From NCBI GenBank assembly GCA_964019415.1, contig OZ025889.1, positions 2,216,501 to 2,280,500 of the forward strand: a stretch of DNA of 64,000 bases, read 5' to 3'. Both the position numbers and the translations under genes were made by a program. The notes below the pieces were generated by a model, which saw only the letters and a program-made list of their open reading frames with translations, did no database searches and was not told the DNA's origin. Shown one piece after another: positions 38,687 through 64,000 of the stretch (positions are counted from its first letter, which is position 1; each line of letters starts with the position of its first letter). This DNA is from Ianthella basta. Lineage: Eukaryota > Porifera > Demospongiae > Verongiida > Ianthellidae.

Positions 38687-40548
38687 ACATGTATGCACAT
38701 AATTATATGTACCGTACATGCAGTGTGGTAGAGAGCGGTATTAATTAAGTTACACACTCCTCACTTGTAAGCATCCTTTGCCTTCTTTGGGACTTCTTCA
38801 AACCCAATGGGGCAGAAATAGTGGTTGTAGCAGTGGTAAATGAATGACATTGAGGGGTCTCTCAGTCCCGCCTTCAAGTCAGCAAGGGCCTTGCCTGGTT
38901 TCACACCAACAGTTCTTCCCTTTCCATGAAGCTTGAAGAAGTAATATGCTTGCCCATACACACCAAAGTGGTCACACAAGGAGTAGAACCATCTGCATAC
39001 AAGCAGGGTACAGAACAGGGTAAGAACCACTGCTGTTGCATATACGTATGCCGTGGACATGATCATCAGAGGTAGCTGTGAATATGAGGATGTTTCATCT
39101 CTAAAGAATGCCATGCCATACTGTGTGAAAGTTTCAACGTTAGTGTGTCGTGACCATTATAGGGGTCACATTAGAAGAAGAGTCACAGCAATCATTTGCA
39201 AGCAAAATAATATGTTCCTTTCATACTTTGCGTACATTTAGCAGTGTTAGCCAATCATACAGTTATCATGGTATACTGTTTCCCTACTTGCTACATGTAA
39301 ACCTAACATGCTCATTGACTCACCTCATCAAAGTTGCGTTCCCTGTGAAAGGTCCAAACCGGATGTCCCCAAATGGTGGCTGGAAGCCAAGGATGGTCAG
39401 GGCCTCCTCTTGAGTCAAGGGAGGGAGGCTGTAAGATAGCAGAAAACAGCAAAGATGAACCAACACATGAATTGTACATAAAAGCATGCTACCAATCGAT
39501 CAGAAATAGTTGCAAAAGTTTCCGCAAACGAGTATGCAGGAACCACATAGGGATGGCAGTAGTGACAAACTACACTTTGAGAGCATCTGTGACAGTTAAT
39601 ATCACAGAAGTGACAAAACATGTGACTGTATGTAAGAACTAACTGGCCATTTCCAAGAGTTGTAAAGAGAAAATTCCAACATGACACAAGGGAAGTAGCT
39701 CCACAAGATCGCTTGTACTGTGGACGGCTCATACAGTACCTGCAGTGGGGAAGTTGAAACCAATCAAATACAATTATCTCATTCACAGTGGTGAAGACAT
39801 ACTTCTAAAATATAGCTAGTTATTCCCAAATGATTTAGCAAGCAGATGACTTGATTGATTGATTGATTGATAATAATAATAGCTAATGGAGATTACGATG
39901 CAAACAAAATCTGCTGTGCCCTTGGCTATGCCATTAGTGTAACATACAGCTACTCCCCATACAGTGTACTTGTGTTAAAACTTAAATGCACTGTAGCATT
40001 GCTTGTGCAACAAAAACTGGTTCGCAGTGTAGAAACACACACATCACATCTACCTACCATCTCTTCAGGTCAAGGCACTTTCGCTGGCTCAAGTCTTCAG
40101 GGCTAGTTGCCAGTTTTCCCGCTTCGTGCTGTTCATCTTGCAACACTACCACAGGTAGAAGTGGTGGTGCAGTCTCCACACACCCAGGCTCTAGATCTGT
40201 TACATGTAATGCAGACTTAGGTCTTCCAGCTACAGTCCTTGGGCGGTTCCTGCTCCTCGACTTCTTCTTGCCCGCCCAGTCTGATAAATCAATAGACCAC
40301 GCACAGCTACTATTTGAAACCCCATCCTTTGTGATACTTAGGTTTTCCGTAATCTCCTGAGATGTAGTCACATGGGTAACGTGTGGCTTCGGTTGTTCAC
40401 CCAAAGGTGACCTAGTGCCAAAAGCTGCAGTGTCGTACTTCGTATTTGATGCATCATCGCCGTCATCCTTGGCTAAAAAATGCTTGTGCTGCTCAGAAAC
40501 ATGCTCGGAGCATTCGCTACTGGCATCCGAGCTCCAGCCCGACTCCAT
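37301..40548 (-). CDS. BIVM: basic immunoglobulin-like variable motif-containing protein
   Basis: Six exons on the minus strand: 40548-40058, 39739-39644, 39428-39324, 38992-38765, 38432-38349, 37562-37301; 421 aa (human 503). All internal junctions are GT-AG and all introns are phase 2. Exon 1 encodes a low-conservation, Ser- and basic-rich N-terminus ([11 protein letters not shown]). The conserved core follows: [90 protein letters not shown], then [20 protein letters not shown] and [10 protein letters not shown], ending in an acidic tail ([11 protein letters not shown]). These match vertebrate BIVM in order. The molecular role is not established; a conserved Cys and His make a cysteine-protease-like fold thinkable (inference). 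It is divergent from PPP2R3. Confidence 0.88.
37621..37788 (+). mobile_element. MITE-like dispersed repeat, copy 2 (BIVM intron 5)
   Basis: Full-length match to 1284-1457, sharing GGCCTGGAGGAAGCACTTTA, CCACGTCAAGA and AGAATGGCCAGGC.TAAAA. It starts 58 bp from the exon 6 acceptor on the opposite strand. Confidence 0.6.
37886..38139 (+). mobile_element. TIR element with exact 5-bp target duplication (BIVM intron 5)
   Basis: CAAGGGTGTAGCCAGG at the left and CCTGGCTACACCCTTG at the right are perfect 16-bp inverted repeats. TACAC flanks both sides (37881-37885 and 38140-38144). No coding frame. Confidence 0.8.
38631..38685 (+). repeat. (TG)n microsatellite (BIVM intron 4, (CA)n in sense)
   Basis: About 27 GT units on the plus strand, about 80 bp inside the intron from the BIVM exon 4 donor, so CA-rich on the sense strand. 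Confidence 0.95.
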
Positions 40549-40708
40549 TATTGCTCTCGCTATTATTTTGAACGGTTGCTTGCCGACTGCAAGGGGGTTT
40601 CCCTCTCAGCCGCCCTCGCATTATCTCATCACCTGCCAGCCAATCAAATGCTAGGAACTTTTGCGGGAACTGCTCAAACAGGCCGAAGGCATCCGAAAGT
40701 CGAGGGTC
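40549..40708. promoter_or_regulatory. bidirectional promoter, BIVM / PPP2R3
   Basis: The two start codons are 160 bp apart and diverge. The gap has no TATA box, contains a CCAAT box (AGCCAATCA, 40638-40646) and an E2F-like TTTTGCGGGAA at 40659-40669, and is GC-richer than its surroundings. 5' UTRs must lie within it. Confidence 0.65.
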
Positions 40709-50437
<9,729 letters not shown>

Positions 50438-50524
50438 GTTGGTGTGCGTGTGCATGCATGTGTACGGGTACGTGTGTATGTGACACTTCCATGCTAAACG
50501 TCTCCCACAGGGCCATAGCACCAA

Positions 50525-50530
50525 AATAAA
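50525..50530 (+). terminator. candidate AATAAA poly(A) signal of PPP2R3 inside a transposon end
   Basis: It is the first AATAAA after the stop codon, 88 nt downstream, and falls within the left end of the 1.17-kb element. Confidence 0.35.
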
Positions 50531-51170
50531 AACTGGTCAGACCATAGATGACGTGACACAAACTAAGGGGGCTGGGGGCATGCTCCCCCAGGAAAATTTT
50601 TGAAATCTAGATGTTCTGTGAGTACGTTTGGAGCAATTCTAGGCCCATCAATGCTCCAATGAGTATGATAAAATGTAACATAGACCAACAGGCACTTACA
50701 GCAGGAAAGGCGATCAAGTCCCACATAACAGGTAATACAGTGCATTGAAATAAGAAGATAGTGCATTAAAAATCGAAATCTAGTGTTTTTTTGGCTTTCT
50801 CTCCGACGCTAGGCAGCACAAATCTCTCCTTCCCTTGACTAGAAGACACCATCAATGCAAAGGGTGTGTAAAAAAAATTCTTCCGAAAACAGGAGGAGGG
50901 CCGGTCCATGCAAAACCCAGGTCATTAACATGCGGTGACTTTGACTACGTTTCACCATCCCTACATCTGCCAACATTTTGCCGCACTTGCAGTCTTGCTA
51001 CCATCCCCTGTTTCTCTGCCTGTGTATTATAGTGCCAGTGTACATGCGAGTGTGCAATAACAAGGGTTGCCACAGGAGACTATCCTATTGCATTCATATG
51101 CCCATTCAAGCTACGTACATGTTCCCATGTACAAATATATACCACCCTGCTGCATGCATACATTCATATA

Positions 51171-51337
51171 CAGTGGATTTATGCAACCTTGCAACAGTTC
51201 CCATACCTGGGTAGTCATTACCTAGGATATGAACAGGGTGACTATAATAGAAGAGTACAGTACCAGTTCGTATCCTAGGCACAGTGTAATGACTGCCCAT
51301 GGTATGGGAACTGTTGCAAGGTTGCATAAATTCGCTG
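51171..51337 (+). mobile_element. hairpin MITE with TA target, nested in the 1.17-kb element
   Basis: CAGTGGATTTATGCAACC and its reverse complement (with GCGAAT) are flanked by TA. The arms match over about 60 bp (TTGCAACAGTTCCCATACC). It is younger than the element it interrupts. Confidence 0.8.
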
Positions 51338-51674
51338 TACATGGCTGAAACGCTCCCGGGCTGTCTGATTTTGCTCGGCGATTGATTAACACACCATTTT
51401 ACACTTCAGAAAATGTCAAAAAACGTCATGCGACATCCGTAAAATGGCTGCTGCCGTTAAGGTTGGTTAGAGGACTCAGTATCTGGCTATTCCTTGTTCA
51501 AACTAAGTCCTGCAACACTGTAACAAGACCACTCTGCTTTCAGAACATTGTTTAACCTTAGGCCAGTACCCCCCTCCCAATTTGAAAGTGTGTTTAAAAT
51601 GCATGTCTTCAGTATTTTGAATTTTTGTTCCAGCAGCAAAAACTGGACCGGTCAGACTGGGTGCTACGGCCCTG

Positions 51675-51937
51675 TCCCAGTATCTGTATAAGTTGTATGC
51701 ACGTACATGTATGCATTTTCTACCACGCCCTTCTTCATTATGAAAGAACATAAGTTGTGATCAAAAATGTAGCAAGCACTAAATCAGATGCAGAACGTAC
51801 ATGCCATCATTTCACAGCATCACTTTGATTAGTTAGGCACTGCACGACCCCTCCCCACAAAGTACCGTCATGTACATTGACTTGTGCATGGTGTAACTAC
51901 GTATACAGTGGTTGCGCTTGAATCAGATTGCAAGACA
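51675..51937. other. intergenic, no feature seen
   Basis: Short stretch between the TIR element and the LINE tail; no gene or repeat was recognised. Confidence 0.4.
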
Positions 51938-53570
51938 GCTACAATTACAACAAATACAATTACATTTTGTTATGATATTATGTACTTGATGCCTAAGTTG
52001 TTTGAACACCAGACAATTAATGGCATAAATTACAGTAATTGTCATTGCAAAATATAAAATTCAGACAGCAATCTAGTCCATATAGCATTGCCTGATCTTA
52101 ACCTTGAATGCCTGATCATTCACATCCTGGATCTCTAGAGGGAGCTGGTTCCAGTCTTGGCCAGCCCTGTAAGGAAAAGATCTGCCCAACCAGTTTGACT
52201 TAGGTATCGATAAGTGCAGATTCTTATACGTATCTTCTCAAGCTGCGTTGCCCAAGATCCTCATTCGTCTGAAGTAAGTTCTTAAGATAGGTGGGGCATT
52301 CTCCGCTTAAACCTCTCCTCAACACTATCATTCTCATCATTTTCGTCTTTTCTCTGGTGTCATCCACCCCAGCCTAGATCTCATGGCTGCAAACAAACAG
52401 TCCCATTTCTCACCAAGAATCAATCTCATTCCCCTTCTCTGAATACTGTCTAGTTTCCTGGCACAGTAGTCCAGATTAGGCTGGACTGAAGCCAAGTAGA
52501 GCCGCTTCCTCAGTTCTGCGGCTAGGGACTTTCTGACTGCAAAGAGGAGACTCAAAATGGAGAAACACTTCTTCTGGACACTGGTTACATGCTTCCTTCA
52601 GCTCAATTTTCTATCAATAGTCACCCCCAAATACCTCACCTCCTCACTCATCTCCACTGCTTCACCATTCACTTTCACCTACATTCTTTTGGCCTCCCTT
52701 TCTCTACTTCTCCTGGACATGCAGAGGAATTGTGTCTTTTGTAAATTCATTCTCAGGCCGTTCAGAGTTACCCATGAAGCCAGCCGTCCAAGATCTTCTG
52801 AGAGTACCTCTTCCACCCTTTGACTACACGGGTCTGCTAAGTATCCTGTCGTGTCATCAGCATACAACATGACCTTACTACTATGCAGAGTTGCTGGCAA
52901 GTCATTGAGAAAAATGGTGAAAAGTAGAGGTCCCAGAATGGACCCTTGTGGAACTCCCATACTTCCACCCGTTCAGACATCTCATCTCCGTATGCCACAC
53001 TCTGTCTTCTTCCACTCAGGTAGCTCTTGAACCATTCTATGGATTCATCCCAGAAACCATACAAGGCAAGCTTCTGCAGCAACAGGCTGTGGTTTATAGA
53101 GTCAAATGCCTTACTCAGGTCAATATAGACCGGACCAACAATCTCATTCCTTTCTAGGCTACTTCTCTAGTCTTCCATGGTTTTCAGTAAGACATCCTGG
53201 GTGCAGTGGTTAGATCTAAAGCCAGATTGCGTCTCATGCAGCATACTGAACTTCTCAAGGTACCCCTACACTTGTTTATGGAGTAGAGATTCAAAGACCT
53301 TCACCACAATTGGGAGAATGGGAATGGGATGAAGTCCTCCACTGATCTGGCCCTAGATGTCTTGGGAACTGGAATGACCCTGGCTGCTTTCCACTTAGAT
53401 GGGATCTGAGACAGCTGCAAACTTGAATTGAAAAGCTCACACAGACTGTCACATATTGCAGGAGCAGTGGCTTTGAGCAACCATGCACTAATGCCATCAA
53501 TGCCAGTAGCTTTCTTAGTGTCAAGTTTAGCTAGAGCCTGTGCAAGTTGCAACACCCAAGCATACATACT
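51938..53570 (-). mobile_element. 5'-truncated degenerate LINE (CR1/Jockey-type reverse transcriptase)
   Basis: Minus-strand fragments in different frames cover the palm and thumb of a non-LTR reverse transcriptase: KKATGIDGISAWLLKA, WKAARVIPVPK, DLSKAFDSINH, GVPQGSILGPLLFTIFLNDLP and the catalytic YADDT, then a C-terminal block with RLYLASVQPNLDYC, KLDSIQRRGMRLI and WNQLPLEIQDV. The frame is broken several times, so it is inactive. The 5' part with the endonuclease is missing. The 3' end has a short (TTGTAAT)-like tail at about 51940-51968. The clade call rests on motif style only. Confidence 0.8.
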
Positions 53571-53745
53571 TGTGGTTATTTCTCCACCATTACTTTGTAG
53601 AAAACCAGGTAAAGCGATTCTCTGTCACTGGAATTCCAAGCATAGCTATAAATGGACGCTTCAACTCAGATTCGTACATCGTGGAGTATATCAACAGGTA
53701 TACATGAACCCAGAGACTCTTTGCGACTTGCAGTGTCAAGACATA

Positions 53746-55341
53746 TTAAGGACAGAGGTTTTCCAGCAATCTCTGAAATCTCGGAAAAGGACAGTCACTA
53801 GCTGGAATGGATCCATACTTCCACAATAGGCAAGAGGCTTCCATGCGACCTTCATGCCATTTCTTAAAATCATCCTTGTGACTACAAGACAACACCCCAA
53901 AGCACACACTAGCTATAGCTAGCTGCATTCTTTGAAAACATTGCTACGTAGCTAGCTACACAATCACTAGTTACCCCGTAGTTACTCACCTTCTGATGTA
54001 CTCTGTCAGACTGGCCCTCCCGTGCAGTTCAAGGACAAGTTCCAACTGTAATTTGTCATTGACGAAACCATGTACAAACCTATCCTTTGCATAAGCATTC
54101 TCCCGTGATTGAGCCCATGCAAGTAGATCAACTTCTGTTGAAGAAGCCGCTGATGAAGCCATTGAGGATGTGGAACAAGAATCACTCCAAACTGCGCCAA
54201 ACCCTTCCTGACCGTCAGCCGTGCACATAGCAGCTGTTGTGCAGCTGGTCGTGACGCCCACCCCATAGGTGCACAGCTTGTGAAGAAGCCACAAGCACTG
54301 CAGCAAGCATAGTATGGAGTTACTGAGTGGACTTTGGATTCTCATTTGCTCGATTTTACCACTTAACCACTTCAACAGTATCACAAAACTACAGCGATAA
54401 CGATTATCGTGGCCTCCATTATTGTGTATATACCGCCATACCGGTAAACCGGCCAATGCTAATAGCATCATGGAATGGTGAGTGACAGCTGATTGCCGTG
54501 AGGCTATGATATCATTTTGCAACAAGCCATGTATCTCATCAAGCAATAGGTGGATTTGCAGAATCACAAATTGGGCCACTTCTGAAGATTGATCAAGCAG
54601 TGTACTGCATGAGGGTTGCGGTACTTGAATGACTTTGCAACCACCTTCCCAAGAGTCCTCAACCCAATGGGCCGAATTGGTCTGCCATGTTTCCTGATGA
54701 TTACCAGTTTTGGAGATACCAAGAAGCAATACCTACTGTGGCTTAAGAGTGAATGCCTCTCTTTACCAGCCAGACAGCTAGATGTAGGGCTATCTTGTCT
54801 GGCCTGCAAGTGTTTCATTACAAGCAATATACATACCATGATCAGTTGATTGTTGTTGGTACATGTGCTCACTGTGTGTCCTATGGGACACCGGCATATA
54901 GCGCTCACTGAACTTCAGTTAGTGGTGTGATAATGGGTTGTGCTTCGCATGGAAGAGTCTGCAGTGTTCTGCCCACATCTCCTGGTACATCTCTCCTTTT
55001 TTGGAGTTTCTCCATCTTCAGCCTAAGAAGCTCACTTCCCTACCAGACAAACACCACAAATGTGTGTAGTGACGCCGTACGTACCACTACCAATGCTCTA
55101 ATACTTGGTGTAATTGGTGTGCTGTCAAAGGCAGGCAGAGGTTAGTTTAAAGTTCTCATTGTCCTAACTGCCAAAGGACAGTATCCAGAACTCTAAAGTA
55201 ATCCTTCCAGTTTAGAAATGAATTCAGTTAGTGCTTCAAGCCGCTATGACCCAGTTACTGAATCATCAAAAGCACCATCAGCAAACATGCACAGTTTGCA
55301 TACCCAATGTTAACTGTTGCCACAGTACCAGCCACAACACT
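53746..55341 (-). CDS. unidentified minus-strand gene, 3' exons (5' end not resolved)
   Basis: Five consecutive minus-strand exons join in phase with GT-AG sites: 55341-55259, 55121-55044, 54803-54767, 54693-53990, 53881-53746. They give about 345 residues ending ..FQRLLENLCP. The sequence is helix-rich (RALVVVRTASLHTFVVFVW, IALHLAVWLETW, SSEVAQFVILQIHLLLDE, SILCLLQCLWLLHK), then a Ser/Ala-rich stretch and a charged C-terminus (SHKDDFKKWHEGRMEASC). It looks like the C-terminus of a larger alpha-helical protein. The family was not recognised. Upstream exons and start were not found; they should lie between 55341 and FBXO36 or be very small. The small exons are less certain than the 704-nt exon. 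Confidence 0.55.
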
Positions 55342-55899
55342 CTGACAGAGCTACCAACTGAGCTTCCACCGCACAGAAGGGCAGACAGATTGCGTCTTCT
55401 TGCCGCAAAGGAGCAGGGCTCTGTTGGGGCTGCCATAGCACATTATTGGAGCATGTGCATGTCACAGATATTGCACAATCATGCACCAAGATTATGCAGA
55501 TAAGGGAATCTGTGTGTAGTTAACACCTCTTGGCTGCACATAGCCTGGATTGGACACCTGCGCATCTTGCTCAGGCTTGCCCCCACAATGATCTGCTTAA
55601 TTTACTATGCCCTGCCTCTGTGCAATAATTCTCTTATGTATGTTGCAATGGCCTACAGCTTTAGGCCATTCTTGTCTTGTGCATGAAAAGAATGTGTTGT
55701 GAAGCTCAATGTTTTCACCCTCTTCTCCCTTTTCCCCTATGCAGCTCAGACAGTGATTTGGGCCCGGAAGATAAGGAAGCACTGCTAGCTTTATGACAAG
55801 AGACTGTGCGTGTGTGTGCGGGTGTAGTGTTCCGGGATTTTTGTATTCTTCAGTAATATATATTTTTGGTGTTGTATTAGCAAGCAGCTGCGTGCAAAA

Positions 55900-56571
55900 A
55901 TGGCGGGTGTTCCGGAAAGTTATCAGAGTGAAATGGCGCTGCAGAATATCGCCAAGAAGAAGGATATCTTGTCTTTCCCAAAGCTTTTGGAGGAGGCCTG
56001 TCAAGATCCTTCTCCTTCGAAGGACTTTTGCAATATGATAGTGACAGAGAGAGGCGTGATATGGCGAAGATGGAAGATAAGCGTGAGGACCGTTACCCAG
56101 GGGGCGGTCCCTGTGCCGGTGGAGCTGGGCTTCACTGCGAAGGAGTTTCTGATGGACAAGGATATACAGGGGGACGTGGGTCGGGTTATGGGGAGTGAGA
56201 CGTTGAAGAGAGCGTTAAGATTGTTACGGGGCCAGAACGACCTCCTGAGTCGACTGCCTGAGAAGGTGCTCTTCCAAGTTATCTCCCTATTGGACCTTGC
56301 CTCCATCGACAGTCTGTCCAAGGCGAACCGCTACCTCCAAGATGCCTGCAACGCGAACCCACCCTGGTGCAAGCTGTACACGGTTCACCACGGCTCGCCG
56401 GCAGAGGAGGTGCAGGCGGTGGCGGAGGACATAGGCTGGAAGAGGGTGTTCTTCATGGACAAGATACAGCTGAGGAAGGAGTCCTCGCGGAGACAAAAGA
56501 GTGCAGGCAAGCTAGCTGAAGCGTTGCCTTCTTCTCCCACCTTCATCACACAGCAGGAGCCAGAATTCTAG
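55900..56571 (+). CDS. FBXO36: F-box only protein 36-like
   Basis: Single-exon gene, 223 aa (human 188). The N-terminal half contains the family block SKDFCNMIVTERGVIWRRWKIS, matching vertebrate SKDYYQLLVT..VIFRWWKIS, then FLMDKDIQGDVG. The F box lies at about residues 112-160 (LSRLPEKVLFQVISLLDLAS, SLSKANRYLQDACN). The C-terminal AEDIGWKRVFFMDKIQLRK matches AEDTGWRQLFFTNKLQLQR of human FBXO36. F-box proteins bind SKP1 in SCF ubiquitin ligases; the substrate is unknown. The start ATG sits in AAAAATGGCGGG, a YY1-like context. A longer N-terminus than human is seen. The lack of introns is unusual beside its intron-rich neighbours and could reflect ancient retroposition or intron loss. Confidence 0.85.
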   Translation: MAGVPESYQSEMALQNIAKKKDILSFPKLLEEACQDPSPSKDFCNMIVTERGVIWRRWKISVRTVTQGAVPVPVELGFTAKEFLMDKDIQGDVGRVMGSETLKRALRLLRGQNDLLSRLPEKVLFQVISLLDLASIDSLSKANRYLQDACNANPPWCKLYTVHHGSPAEEVQAVAEDIGWKRVFFMDKIQLRKESSRRQKSAGKLAEALPSSPTFITQQEPEF

Positions 56572-57533
56572 ACATATACTTGGATGTGTGGTCTAGATGA
56601 AGGCGCACAGACGATAGTGCTTGTTTTGCATGGGACATGTTTGTAGCTAGTGTTGCAGAGTGGGCAGGCTGTATAGACCAAACATCAGATGTACTTCTAC
56701 CTCATATTACAGCACAGATGTTACAATGCTGTTTAATGCAGGCATGTGCAATGTGTAAGTGAATGTAACAGTGTAGTTGGGTGGATTGTTGTGCAATCTC
56801 AGAATCAGAAGTTATTCATGCACCTGTTGGAAAGATTTCACTTTCAAACATGATATTTGCACTGGTCACCTGTGCAATTACAAGCACATGTACATGTAAC
56901 CAATGTCTTATATTCTATTGAACTAAATACCTATATGCTTGCACGCTTGCATGTGTCAGAAGTGGGTGTACGTGTACGTGTGCACGGTGCAGGGTTGGTT
57001 GTGCACTAGTACTACTCCTTGCCCATATGCATAACATTTATCTTGTACCCAGCTGCAGCCCCTCCTGTAAACAACACTGGGGAAGTGCATAGGCCAGGGC
57101 TGGGTATTATATGAGACTGGGTCATGCACGGATGCATTTTGATGATGAGATGAAAAGTTGTAAACTCATGAGCATGCACTTTAAATTTAAGAGGTGGCCT
57201 CACTATGGTGTCTGCTACTCTCAAACTAGCTACACTTCTAAGTGCTTGCTGACATCATCATACAAGCCATACCTTTGATCCTCCAACCATGCATGTAGCT
57301 AGCTGCTAGCAAATTTAAGCTGTAAATTCAACTGAAACACTCTTCTGGGCTCTTTTATAAAGTTATGGCTGCTTCTTAGACGCTGCTAGGAGTAGGTGTA
57401 GCTTTAGAATGCCACACCTTCTGGTTTGCTCCTAACGTCACTCATATAGCTGCAAGTATGAATGTAATACTGCACATGATCTGTGCTATATAATGCATAG
57501 TAACTATTACCCGTAATAAATGTCAGCCATGAC
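56572..57533. other. intergenic, FBXO36 to VWA8
   Basis: No further gene is seen. The first part is likely FBXO36 3' UTR. Just before the VWA8 start is a minimal upstream frame ATGACATGA (57529-57537) that overlaps the main ATG. Confidence 0.45.

Positions 57534-64000
<6,467 letters not shown>

Larger units (their letters stand above)
50508..51674 (+). mobile_element. 1.17-kb non-autonomous TIR element with exact 5-bp target duplication
   Basis: The ends CAGGGCC(A/G)TAGCACC are inverted, followed inward by AAAACTGGTC-type inverted blocks. Both sides carry the flank TCCCA (50503-50507 and 51675-51679). The interior has a small palindrome GGGGGCATGCTCCCCC and no transposase. A second MITE is nested inside. 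The element starts 71 bp after the PPP2R3 stop, so it lies in the likely 3' UTR. Confidence 0.78.

Noticed and set aside
51938-53570. LTR retroelement origin of the reverse transcriptase fragment
   Set aside because: The motif style (GVPQGSILGPLLF, YADDT, WNQLPLEI C-terminus), missing protease/integrase and simple-repeat tail fit a non-LTR LINE; no LTRs were seen.
55597-56004. Minus-strand 135-codon frame overlapping the FBXO36 start as 5' exon of the unidentified gene
   Set aside because: No donor joins it in phase to the exon at 55341, and the overlap with FBXO36 coding sequence explains part of the open frame.

Overview
The window looks like nuclear DNA from an early-branching animal, most likely a demosponge. 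The genes are intron-rich animal genes with GT-AG junctions, few- to many-exon structures and orthologues of human genes (TOPBP1, KMO, BIVM, PPP2R3, FBXO36, VWA8). The sponge call is inference from compact genes plus noncoding DNA full of ACGTACGT/GCATGCAT palindromes and long (CA/TG)n tracts; nothing diagnostic of a species is present. All exon models here were joined by hand from GT-AG sites and reading phase, and every completed model closes in frame.

Layout. Positions 1-4 kb hold repeats and one decayed multi-exon gene fragment. Positions 4.1-13.6 kb hold three tandem five-exon paralogues for secreted proteins: signal peptide, Reeler domain, Ser/Thr/Pro linker, seven CxCxC repeats like the Balbiani-ring-3/VEGF-C 'silk homology' repeat, and a last Cys-rich exon. 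Their 3' halves are nearly identical and their Reeler halves are diverged, which suggests gene conversion. Between copies 2 and 3 lies a decayed segmental duplicate that includes the 5' intron region of TOPBP1. TOPBP1 itself runs 14.5-30.5 kb (32 exons, about 1345 aa). Then come a repeat-rich gap, KMO (two exons), BIVM on the minus strand, and PPP2R3 diverging from BIVM across a 160-bp gap. Positions 50.5-53.6 kb are transposon-rich (a 1.17-kb TIR element with a nested MITE, and a degenerate LINE). An unidentified minus-strand gene, FBXO36 (intronless) and the first 13 exons of VWA8, which leaves the window, complete the region.

How the genes relate. Apart from the tandem Reeler family the neighbours serve unrelated housekeeping roles: ATR checkpoint activation, kynurenine pathway, PP2A regulation, SCF ubiquitin ligase, and a mitochondrial AAA ATPase. 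The most unusual content is the Reeler plus VEGF-C-like-repeat family, the minisatellites built from splice-donor-like sequence, the polarity of simple repeats at splice sites, and several non-autonomous DNA elements with exact 5-bp target duplications.
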